The translations under genes and the position numbers were made by a program. DNA of 64,000 nucleotides, from positions 22,489,896-22,553,895 of the forward strand of contig JBCNJP010000003.1 of assembly GCA_039602395.1 (NCBI GenBank), given 5' to 3'. Positions 20,026-30,175 of the stretch are shown here, in pieces. The notes beneath the pieces are model-generated. The model saw only the letters and a list, made by a program, of their open reading frames with translations, did not search any database and had not been told where the DNA came from. Within the stretch, counting starts at the first letter, position 1. The number at the start of each line of letters is the position of its first letter. The stretch comes from Deinandra increscens subsp. villosa (lineage: Eukaryota > Streptophyta > Magnoliopsida > Asterales > Asteraceae).

Positions 20026-21611
20026 CTCAATGGTTGGTAAAGTTCAGATGAACAAACAATCTATTTTTTGAGGTTGGCTTTTGAATCTTAACAGATCCGG
20101 ATCCGGATCTGAATGGCACAAAAACATAAGTCGATCTCTCTATTGTATATATATACCATTGTTGACATCTTCTGTTGCTTTGAGGCTACTGTTGCTATGA
20201 TTATCAATTGGTGAATAGAAGTTGGTACATGATAATAAGGCTATGATGATTATTCTGAGTTGGGGTTCAAAGTAATTTCGGTTTATTTTGGCATGGCAAT
20301 TAGTTTTGCAGCCATAGAACCATAAATTAACCTTCTCTTATGAACCTCTATGAAGATCTGAGCCTAGCAAGTTATTCATTATATTTATATATCAGCACCA
20401 GCGAGGAGTCTGTTGTGACTTGGGGTATGTTTTCTAGCATAATTCTTAGCTTTGTTGTCTTTATTTGGTTGTTTGTTTTTTAATAGATCCTACAGTTGCG
20501 TTGGGCCTGTTGGCTTTTAAGAAAATTTCATATTCAGGTTTAATTGTGGTTATATATTGTTAAAGCAACATTTTCTGTTGTTTTGAAGGTTCAGTTTTTT
20601 GGTTTTTGTTTGCAGTCTTAGTAAATGTATAGCTCTCATATTCTTATTGCTGCAACTACCTGTTAAAGATTCCACTACAACACATGTAAGGAATTTTAAA
20701 GTGGATGCATCAATTACAGAGTTCTTGAACACTAAACCCTGATTCTATGGATCATGTTCGAGCTGCCCCAAAAATTAAAGTTTAGAGGCTTTGAAAAAGT
20801 AAAAAAAGGTATTTTCCTTATATCATTATAGCTTTGGACACATTCTTTTAACCTCAATGGTTAGTAAAGTTCAGATGAACAAACAATCTATTTTTTGAGG
20901 TTGGCTTCTGAATATTAACTGTTGACATCTTCTATTGCTTTGAGGCTACTGTTGCTATGATAATCAGTTGGTGAATAGAAGTTGGTACATGATAATAAGG
21001 CTATGATGATTATTCTGAGTTGGGGTTCAAAGTAATTTCGGTTTATTTTGGCATGGCAATTAGTTTTGCAGCCATAGAACCATAAATTAACCTTCTCTTA
21101 TGAACCTTTATGAAGATCTGAGCCTAGCAAGTTATTCATTATATCTATATATCAGCACCAGCGAGGAGTCTGTTGTGACTTGGGGTATGTTTTCTAGCGT
21201 TATTCTTAGCTTTGTTGTCTTTATTTGGTTGTTTGTTTTTTAATAGATCCTACAGTTGCGTTGCGCCTGTTGGCTTTTAAGAAGATTTCATATTCAGGTT
21301 TAATTGTGGTTATATATTGTTAAAGCAACATTTTCTGTTGTTTTGAAGGTTCAGTTTTTGCTTTTTGTTTGCAGTCTTAGTAAATGTATAGCTCTCATAT
21401 TCTTATTGCTGCAACTAGCTGTTAAAGATTCCACTACAACACATGTAAGGAATTTTAAAGTGGATGCATCAATTACAGAGTTCTTGAACACTATACCTTG
21501 ATTCTATGGATCACGTTCGAGCTGCCCCAAAAATTAAAGTTTAGAAGCTTTGAAAAAGTTAAAAAAGGTATTTTTCTTATATCATTATAGCTTTGGACAC
21601 ATTCTTTTACT
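20026..21611 (+). repeat. Tandem duplication, units of about 0.76-0.82 kb
   Basis: Unit 1 (20026-20848) and unit 2 (20852-21611) are nearly identical from CTCAATGGTTGGTAAAG to GGACACATTCTTTTA. Unit 1 is longer because of the 67-bp inverted insert. Each has an exon-like stretch ending near 20740 or 21500 (frame phrase VKDSTTTHVRNFKVDAS), preceded by TTTGCAG. The gene source is not recognised. Confidence 0.8.
20093..20159 (-). repeat. 67-bp inverted copy of the 19046 sequence
   Basis: The reverse complement of 20093-20159 matches 19046-19112 at 64 of 67 positions. Together they bracket a 1.1-kb segment like terminal inverted repeats. The matching point of the next tandem copy (after 20915) lacks these 67 bp. 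Confidence 0.75.
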
Positions 21612-22352
21612 TATATCGTTCTCCGCGACAACACACATGTTGTGTTTTGTTATGTTTTAGGAGCATTTGAACAAAACATTTTGTGCACGGGTTTAGGATT
21701 TCAATTATACTCAGCAAAAGTATAAATCATTATCACTGTGGCCTACTTTGAATTGATTTTTTTTTTAACTTGAATTGAGGTTTATAAGATGTACTTTGCT
21801 AGGTAGTCTTGAGTAACTTCGTTGTGTGTATTATTTTACTGATTATAGAAGTAGGAAATATATATCCAGTCTATATCATCATAAAACACAATGAAACTGC
21901 ACAGGGAATACAATTGTAGAAGATAGCATTTTCAATAAAAAATGTATAAAGATGACATGGTTGATACAATATCTCATTAGGAGTAACTTTTTTAGCAGTT
22001 AATTGTATTGTGAATCTTTTAGATGACATATTCAATGAAATTTTTAAACTGATTTAATCAGATTTTATCGAAATCAGATTTAGTAACATCGTTTGAACAC
22101 ATACATGGAAATAGATACCAATGGGACTGGAAGTAACATTAAACATAGTTCTATACGTATAACTGTGTAAGGGTTTTCTAAAACTCATAATTTGACAGCT
22201 AAATAAGTTTTCAAATGCCGGTCCAAACACCCTGTTAATATATATAGTGAGGTACACCTTTATGTCATTATCTTTTTATAAGTCAAGAACTTTTTGCGCA
22301 GGTTAAGTACTAAATAACTATGTTAAATTTGATTCATGTTCTTTTTCTGCAG

Positions 22353-22426
22353 ACATTTATGGTTCATCCATCTCCATGAGGGTTCGTAAATTTCTCAACT
22401 TTGCAATTCGTATGGGTTACAGTGAG
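22353..22426 (+). pseudogene. Exon-like fragment, possible captured gene piece
   Basis: Bounded by TTTTTCTGCAG on the left and GAG|GTAC on the right, the 74-nt piece has an open frame reading DIYGSSISMRVRKFLNFAIR. Two further candidates lie downstream: 22671-22709 (AFQLAQDYSYLE, then GTAATA) and 22809-22924 (FLQLSLDIRGKYLQMLRQ, then GTAACG). All are in plus orientation, upstream of a Helitron 3' end, so gene capture is plausible. I cannot name the gene. Confidence 0.35.
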
Positions 22427-23799
22427 GTACATCTTTATGTCATTATTTTTTTTTCAAAATTTGGATGGATTGAAGGGCTTACATCCTAGCCTAAAATAGG
22501 GGGTTGAGGGAGTGTAACACAAGGGTATAAAAGGCTAATCAAACTTTTTTTAAGGTTATTTCTTATGTTATTTTTTATTTGTGTTATTAGTTTGGAGTTA
22601 AGGGGCTTTAGTTTAGCCTTTTCTTCTGTATTATGTTTGCTAATTATAGTAATTGTAACCTTCACTTTAGGTGCATTTCAATTGGCTCAAGATTATAGCT
22701 ATTTGGAGGTAATAAAATTTTTTAAAAATACTTATGTGTCTTCATCATCCAACTTTAATACTCACCGAACACAATTGAAAACTTGGATGATCGTTTCCTT
22801 TCAAATATTTTTTATGTATAGTTTCTTGCAACTAAGTCTTGACATTCGTGGCAAATATCTCCAGATGCTAAGGCAAGTATCTGCACCAGAAAACTCAAAT
22901 TTCGAGTGTACGAGAATTGAGATAGGTAACGTGTCAACTAGATGAGGTAAAGTGGCATTATATTTTCTTATTCTATGTTAGTGGAAATGGTAAAGGTTAG
23001 CATAAAGGGGTGTTGATAAATGGGTCTAACGGGTCAATGACTGTAGTGTTATTTTTTCTAGAACGGTTCAATTAAGTTTTTTTAAGATGCAATTGAATAA
23101 CTGGACGTTTCATACAAGAATTTGCATCCATTTTTTTGCTATTTGCAACCAGTGTAGTGGATTTGGTAATGTATCATGCTTGGTTTGTTATTTTTATTAT
23201 TGGGTTCTTATGGTTTGATTGTGTAAATTGTGTAAACTTCTTACAAATAGACAATCTTTCAGCCCCATAGAAAGTGCAGGTGATTAAAATCACAAGCAAA
23301 CAATGTTAGTGGCTTTAATATTAGATGAATGTCTTCATGGACAACGGATATGATAAAAAAAATATAAATATCATTAAAGAAGAAATCTTTTAACCTTTTA
23401 ATTCATCCTTAAAAAAATGCATAAATCGCAAGTAATTAATTGATTCTTAATCAAACGTTATGCTTTTTATGGGATAAGAACTATGATGATTTGATTTGGA
23501 TAAAACATTAACAAATCAATGTACATGATTGTACAACTTTAATTGCATTGAGTACAAGAAGTTATTCATTCTTAGTGGAACGTAGAATAACTATTCAGCG
23601 TTAAATATGAATATGGTGTTGTGATGATAGTCATATCTGAATCTAGGTTTCTGATCAGCCTTGATGTTATATTTTCTAGCAAATGATTTCCTGTCTTTAA
23701 TGCCGAATCTGGGATAAATGTATAAAAAGTTTGTAAAAAACTTTATCTTACTCTTATCAATTCAACGTTCGATATGCTTATTTACATAAAACCTTAAAT

Positions 23800-23827
23800 A
23801 CCGCAGCAACGCGCGGTCGATTTCTAG
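23800..23827 (+). mobile_element. Helitron 3' terminus
   Basis: A 5-bp hairpin (ACCGC at 23800-23804, GCGGT at 23813-23817) is followed six bases later by CTAG at 23824-23827 and then T. This is the classic 3' signature of a Helitron inserted into A-T. The 5' end (TC after A) was not located; it may lie between 18.2 and 22 kb. No Rep/helicase frame is visible, so the element would be non-autonomous. Confidence 0.7.
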
Positions 23828-24582
23828 TTGGGATCGAAAATTAAAACAAACGATTTCAATACTTCAAACATCCGCAAGTTAATTCACTACTACAAAAATG
23901 GCCTTTCTTGACGCTTTTTGCGCGTCAAGAAAGGGCCCAGATGACGCGCAAAAAAGCATCAAGGAAGGTAGGGTCAAGAATCCTCTTGACGCGCAAAATG
24001 CGCGTCATCTGCTTCTTGACGCGCATTTTATGACGCGCAAAGCGTGTCATAAAAAGCGTGTCAAGGAAGCCCCCGTCATAAATATGCTTATGACACGCAT
24101 AAATGCGCGTCATGAATTAAAACACAATTTAAAAAAAATATTTTTGTAGATTCACTAATTTCCACATTAATGACAATCAACCTCCTAATCAAAATACAAT
24201 ACACTTGTAGCAAAATAATACATTTCATATATAGAGCAAACATTACAAATGTAACATTAGTTTACATTGCACTAACTACATGTAACCTTAGCTTCTTCCA
24301 TCTCCATACTTGCATTATCAAGCCCATCTAAACATAATCTGCTAGTTTGCATGCTGTGAACACTGTCACAACATCAAGATAAAAAATGCCAATTCAATAA
24401 TACTATTAGAAAAAGATCAGCAAACAAAGCAACACAATTGAGAGATTTTAAAACAATATTTTAATAAAATGTGAGTTCAAATTTATTAAAACAGAGTAAT
24501 CTGAGTATCTAACAATGAAACTAACAGTAACAACGATACTGAGCACCAAAAAACAGAAAAACAAACCTAAGCGGTGAGCAAA

Positions 24583-24615
24583 CACTACTACAAAAAAGGG
24601 CTTTCTTGACGCTTT
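24583..24615 (+). repeat. Second CACTA left terminus inside the element
   Basis: CACTACTACAAAAAAGGGC followed by TTTCTTGACGCTTT repeats the outer left end with few changes. No matching right end is seen, so this is a partial nested copy or an internal duplication. Confidence 0.7.
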
Positions 24616-25999
24616 GGATAATTTGAAGTTGTTATCTAGTGATTCTATGCATACGTAAATAAAAGAAACCTGAAAAAGTATAGTGAAGCAGGGGCTAAAC
24701 TAATTTCTTGGAACCGAAGCTTTTAAACCATTGGAGATCAGCACAAAGGCATTAATAAATGGGCATGCCTTAGATGTTCTGCAAATATTTGCAAAAAATA
24801 ACATACCTTAGATGTTCTGTTGCAAAAAAAAAACACCTAAAACTCTAAATCAACAAACTGTTTTATTCCTACATGAATAAGGAGGGGCTAAACTATGCTA
24901 TACTATGCAAAGGAGGGGGCATGGGTACTAATTGCAAAAATATCCAGTTTAAAGGTTAGTTGGTATATGATTTGTATGCGGCAGAAATACATAAAAGAAG
25001 GATACCGGACTGCTAGGATAATTTTTAGGAAGATTAAGTGGTTGAATCTGAATGGTGACAGGTTGACAAAGAATCTGAGAAAGGTTGACTTCTTAGTCAA
25101 TTGTCTTGACTGTTTATTTCAGATGTTATGTCGGTGTATGCTACATAGGTGGGTTCTGCTCTCAAGAGTTGAAGCTCTGAGATTGTCACCTTGTTACTGC
25201 TTATAGCCAATATGTTGCCTTCATTCCTACTTTGCAGTTCTAGTTCTCTCTTATTGAGCCTATATTTTCTGTAAATATTACTTGGGGCCATAGAGTATAT
25301 AGTAGTTTGTGTGTATATGGTAGGGGTACCTGTCTATGAGTGAATCCATGATTGGGGATATGGATTGATATAGAGATATGTTGCTGAAGTTGAATTCATT
25401 TGTAGATGACCTGCATGTATTATATTTAGTTTAGAATGTTAATTGTATGTTGTTTTTGTTTTGGTAAATTTTTATACCTTTTTCAAGGAACTTAGAGCAA
25501 TGAGGGTGGAATCATGAATGTTGTCCAGCTCCTGCCTATTAACTTTTTCTACTGACTTATTAATCTCTTGCCATAATTCAATTGTTACTCTTCGTCCCTG
25601 TATGAATGAAAGTATGTTTAGCTAAATTTTAATTATGAGTGTAATTGTTTAAAGTTACCTTGAATTTGAGATAGTGAGCTGTAGCATTGGGTTATGGTGG
25701 CTGCAGTACCAATCTGCAAGTGAATTGGGTGGTTGATTACATTTCTGAATGAGTCAACAGGTGTGCAAACATAACCTCCTATTCGGTAACACGTGAGGGT
25801 TTTCATTCGGATCTCTGTGCATCTTATGTCTCTTTGACCAATTGCAACAACTTAGATTGCGTAGCCCTGCATACATAAGAGATTAGATATATTGGTTGTG
25901 ATTATATAGTTTGCTATTTGAATATCAAGAACACTATTCATGTAAATCAAAAGATTTGTTATTAAGTACAAAATTGAGATCCACTAGAGAATTAGTTAC

Positions 26000-26197
26000 T
26001 TTCCAAGCTAGTAGGAGAAGAAATGTCTCAAGGCCCCAAGCTCCTCTATAAACATAATCACCATTAAACACAAACAACCCGTTTTCAGATGGAAGCCCTG
26101 TATCATACAACAGAAACAACAGATCATGCAACTGCCCAGACCAGATATGCATAACGACAAACCCACTTCCTTCAGGATATTTTTGCCACCCCAAAAT
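26000..26197 (-). pseudogene. Captured exon of a PP7-type Ser/Thr protein phosphatase
   Basis: On the minus strand a 198-nt (66-codon) open exon is bounded by TTTTTGTGCAG and AAA|GTAACT. Its frame reads GQLHDLLFLLYDTGLPSEN, then FVFNGDYV-Y-RGAWGLETF and LLLLAWK. This is the metallophosphatase core of plant protein phosphatase 7, as I know the family. Two metal-binding motifs are broken: GDxHG is replaced by MHIWSG, and GDYVDRG reads GDYVYRG. The intron edges show it was copied from genomic DNA, and its place inside the CACTA makes it a transduplicated fragment. It is not expected to be active. Confidence 0.78.
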
Positions 26198-27178
26198 CTG
26201 CACAAAAATAAAACAAAAATATCACCACAAGTTTAAGCCTTGGCTCAGAAGTTTAGCCAAATAAATTTTTAGCTTTAATATCTCAGCCACAGTATACAAC
26301 GCCTTTGTTTTTTTCTATAAACATTTACCTTCTGTTAAGCTGAAGATTTCTGGTGGTCGAAAGCACCTCGTTTAATCGAATGTGCTTTTATTTCCTTAAT
26401 GATCTACTACTGTCTTTTTTCTTTGGAATATGTTTTACATGTCTCAAAACTAACCAAACTACGGTTGTTGTCTTTGTACATAATGTTTCGCTTTTGTGTC
26501 TGATGAAATTGAATTATTGTAGGAATTAGTCTCATGGTTTATAAAAACCTTTAGTAACAGTTGACACAACATTCATAACCAAAGAAATATGATTTTTAAC
26601 CAAAAAAATATAACTATAAATAAATAACACACTAAACAAACAAAATATGATCAGAGCGAATAAACTTACGTAGAAGGCAAAGTTAGTACATATTTTGAGG
26701 CCCTGCATTTTCATCCAATCCTCTTACAACCAAAACATGGGTGGGGCCTGTAGCATACCCACAACAATATAAGCAAAGGGTATATACAGTTTGAGATTGG
26801 TTTGACTTCATAGTTAACTACTAGTTATTTTATGGGTCTTGATGGGTGTTGGTTGAATTGAAACAAGCATTATAACTACCACCAGCAGCATAACCATATA
26901 CTTTACATTGCAATGCATGTTTTATGATATAGGGACTAACTAATATGAGGTATATACAGTTATGAGGTTAGGTGCTACACAGTTGTTAAAATTACCCAAA
27001 GAATGTTCTGAACACATATCACAAACAAAATCACATATCACAAACAGAATCACTATATTGAATACTTTATTTTATTATGAAATCACTATTTTAGTTTGTT
27101 CAAATTCCATTCATGTCCAATTCCAAGTAAAACTTATCGAAATCTTTATGAAATTAATCTCCTAATGTGAACAAGGAA

Positions 27179-27312
27179 CACGAAGAAGATAGGTTGGAGA
27201 GAAGATTACCGGAGATGTAGGTTCTGAGCCGAGAGCCGAAGACCGGAGATGTGGACCAGAACCTAGAGCCGGAGACCGGAGATGTGGGTTCGAGCCGAGA
27301 TCCGAGACCAGA
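27179..27312 (+). repeat. Minisatellite-like repeat of GAGCCGGAGACCGGAGATGT type
   Basis: About four imperfect units built on CCGGAGATGTGG and GAGCCGAGA lie inside the CACTA. No coding meaning is evident. Confidence 0.5.
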
Positions 27313-28642
27313 TAGTGTATTTTGATGTTATACAAGATTTACATTAGAACTTTATATATATGATTAAATGGTATTTATCTTGTATAAGTTAAAATTATAA
27401 CCTGAAAAACTTCTTGCACGGATTTGATTTGCTTCCTACACCAGATGTAAAGGACTCCATTTCTGTTGCAGAAAATTATTATACTTGGTTTCAGTTTCGT
27501 ATTTGATTGCTCTTCTGCCATAAGCTTTTAACATCCAAAACTCACATCAAATATTAGTTATCACCACATTATTAGACTTGATAACCATATATTAACAATT
27601 AAAATATTACAATATAATTAATTAAATGTAACAATTATGGCCCCATTTCCAGCTCTAAATTTACCGAATATTAACAAAAGATCTTTTTTTACTACTGATT
27701 TGATTACTTCAATTACAGTAGACACAATAAATCATCTAACCATCATTCATTTGTGTTCAGGTTTTAGAACAGAGAAGTGTGCCGCTGAAACAACTAACCC
27801 TAAAACAACTAACCCTAGAACAGAGAAGACGCCATGGAATAAGATCTCTAGACGATAAATTAGCGGCCAATATCAACAAACACAAACAGATCTTAGCATA
27901 TGAAAACAAGTAACAGAATTAATTAACGAGGTAATGAGAATAGCATGCTAACCGTCTCTAGGTATCTTAGGAGCTCCTTTTTAGGTCCCGTCTTGCTTGC
28001 CTCGCTTACGTCCCCCAAACTCCATATTCTGTCGGATCTAACCTCAAAAGATAAGATATGAAAATCTAAGAAGTAATTGGCGTGTTTGAGTTTATAAATT
28101 TCTAAAAAATGGGATAAATTTTGGTGCGAATGATAGGCGGCCGGCGATAGCAAAAACCCTAGGGTTTCCAGAAATGAAGGAAACGAAAGAGAGGTTCAGC
28201 GGAACTGAAAGACTTGGATTTAGATCTCGTTAAGTTCATGATTTGAGGTCCGATGGTGAGGTGATTATGGTGAAGATGGGGTAATGGAGACCGGAGGTGA
28301 GTAATGGAGACCGAATGAAATTTTGGCTCTTAATGAAATTTTAGGGCAAATTATAGGCGGGAAATGAAAAATAAAAGATGACGGTTAAAAGATGACGCGT
28401 AGTTTTTATATGTACTCCGTGTTTTTTTTTTCTAATTTATGACAGATATTTTATGACGAGTAAAAATACGCGTCATCTACCGTTGGGATTTTACATTTCT
28501 TGACAGTTTTTTTATGACATGCATTTTTGCGCGTCATAAATCACCGCGCGTCATCGTTCGCGCGTCAAGAAAGGCCCTGTTTCTAGTAGTGATTTTTAGT
28601 GAGAATCCAAATCCCCCATAATTAAATTGATGTGATTAACGT

Positions 28643-28655
28643 GGCTCTGATGCCA
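28643..28655 (-). promoter_or_regulatory. Copia primer-binding site
   Basis: The reverse complement reads TGGCATCAGAGCC, one base from the usual initiator-Met tRNA complement of copia elements. It lies two bases inside the LTR at 28658. Confidence 0.75.
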
Positions 28656-28657
28656 CA

Positions 28658-29104
28658 TGTTAATTAATTCCAGATTATGAATCATATTCCCAGAACCCTA
28701 ATTATCAATTCAATCATGTAATCATCAAAAATACAACTTGAATCATAAAACTTACTTGTAGTAGGGCATACAATCTTTGATGATGAAGAAGCCATTATTT
28801 GATTACCGTTATGATACCTTGAATCGATGGATGATTTGGAAGAATCCTTAGTGGTGTTCTTGAGAGAGAATTGTGTTAGTGAGTTTTTGATGATCGTATG
28901 ATAATGACGATCGTTATTCAATTCCCTGTAATCTTCCTTAATTATAGGTATCTAATAGGAAATCATAATTGTCCCCTTAACTTAATAACATTTACATTTA
29001 CTTCCATCAAATAAATATAGGGGACCATTAATGTCATTTTGATATATTTAATTAGTTATATTGAAATGGTCCTAAGGCCATAATTATGTAGATAATTTCC
29101 AACA
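28658..29104 (-). repeat. 5' LTR of a copia element (rest lost)
   Basis: On the minus strand it begins TGTTGGAAATTATC at 29104 and ends AATTAACA at 28658 (447 bp), followed by the primer-binding site and about 50 bp of leader before the CACTA. The leader probably resumes at 23828-23884. Its outer edge abuts the duplicated block at 29106. Confidence 0.75.
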
Positions 29105-29322
29105 AAAACTGCATATATAGAAGATATTGGCCGCCCTTGGTAAAGGTCAAGGCCTTTTTAATGATGATTATGGTTCAAATCTCATCGATGATGGTGTACT
29201 TTAAATGGTGTAGTTCAAGAAAAATTGAAACTCATTAGGGCACGTATAGTAGTGATGTCGCGAGAAAGTATAACGTGAGCCACCTCAACTGTTAACTTCG
29301 TAAGCATCACACCCATTCATTG

Positions 29323-29999
29323 TTTTTTTAATGGCGGAGATGATATAAAAAGTAATAGGATACTCCAAAAAAATAAGTACAAATAAAACGAAAAATGCTA
29401 AAAAATCTAAGACACCAATTACATTTTAAAAATCATAGTTTTGTTTTTAGTAGGATCGAGTTTGCTATCCAAAAGGGGGTTGTGGCGCAACTTGTTGCCT
29501 GTTTACCTGCCACTTTGTTGTAATCTGATCCTTCAAGAAAGGTTATAAAATCACCTTTTTTCTATTAAAAAAATATATATTTGAAATGAAAAATTGCACC
29601 ACTCACTCCACTCCACCATGTGTTTTGACTTGTTCGCAATCCACATATGTGATAGTGTCTTTATTTCACCCAATAGTTGTTATGTCGTTGTGTCTTTGTT
29701 GTTGTGATTTTATCGTTTATAGCCCTTAATATACTCCAACATGTTATAAGTATGATAACATTCATTTTCTTTCTTTTATCTCCCCTGTAAACTGTTTTAC
29801 GAAAATCGGCAAGGTCCAATATAGAGAAAGCGAATATTAGAGCTGACTTGATCCACCTTGGTAGTAATGCCCAAACTTTGGTGGTCCACCAACAAGCGGT
29901 AAATGGATGCTCATGTGATTCTTGATCATCCAAGTAAAGAGAGCATGACATAGATGGAACTAAAATCCCCCTATGAGACAGTGCAGTGAGAGTTGGAAT
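29323..29999 (-). mobile_element. LINE (L1-type) 3' end fragment, copy B
   Basis: Minus-strand frame 29951-29661 encodes the same zinc-binding C-terminus as copy A (SCSLYLDDQESHEH; the first Cys pair is altered to CSLY). The poly(A) tail is a T run at 29323-29329. The Ale-like copia interrupts it at 30000. Confidence 0.7.
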
Positions 30000-30175
30000 T
30001 ATAGAGGATGATACAAAGGTGCTTGAATATTCATTAGGACAAATGCCTTATATAATGGCTATACAACAATGGAAATGAAATATTACAGGAGCTAAATAAG
30101 TAATCTAGAATCAATACAATAACTACAATATCAATTTAATCTCTACCAAGTATACAAGAATCTTAGTCTCTAATA
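30000..30175 (-). repeat. 3' LTR of the complete Ale-like element
   Basis: 176 bp, begins TATTAGAGACTAAG and ends CCTCTATA on the minus strand. Differs from the 5' LTR by scattered substitutions and small indels. Confidence 0.87.

Larger units (their letters stand above)
23885..28591. mobile_element. Non-autonomous CACTA (En/Spm-like) transposon, 4.7 kb
   Basis: Left end CACTACTACAAAAATGGCC, right end the inverted CACTACTAGAAACAGGGCC, flanked by ATT at 23882-23884 and 28592-28594, the 3-bp target duplication expected of CACTA. Both ends carry subterminal repeats of TGACGCGCA in both orientations (about 23885-24115 and 28385-28591). No transposase frame was found. It sits in the leader of the copia whose LTR is at 28658-29104. 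A captured phosphatase exon lies at 26000-26197. Confidence 0.88.

Noticed and set aside
22565..22945. 126-residue hydrophobic plus-strand ORF
   Set aside because: Crosses apparent intron borders; only short inner pieces look coding.
24895..25206. 103-residue ORF inside the CACTA
   Set aside because: No recognisable domain and opposite-strand frames equally open; not supported as a gene or transposase.
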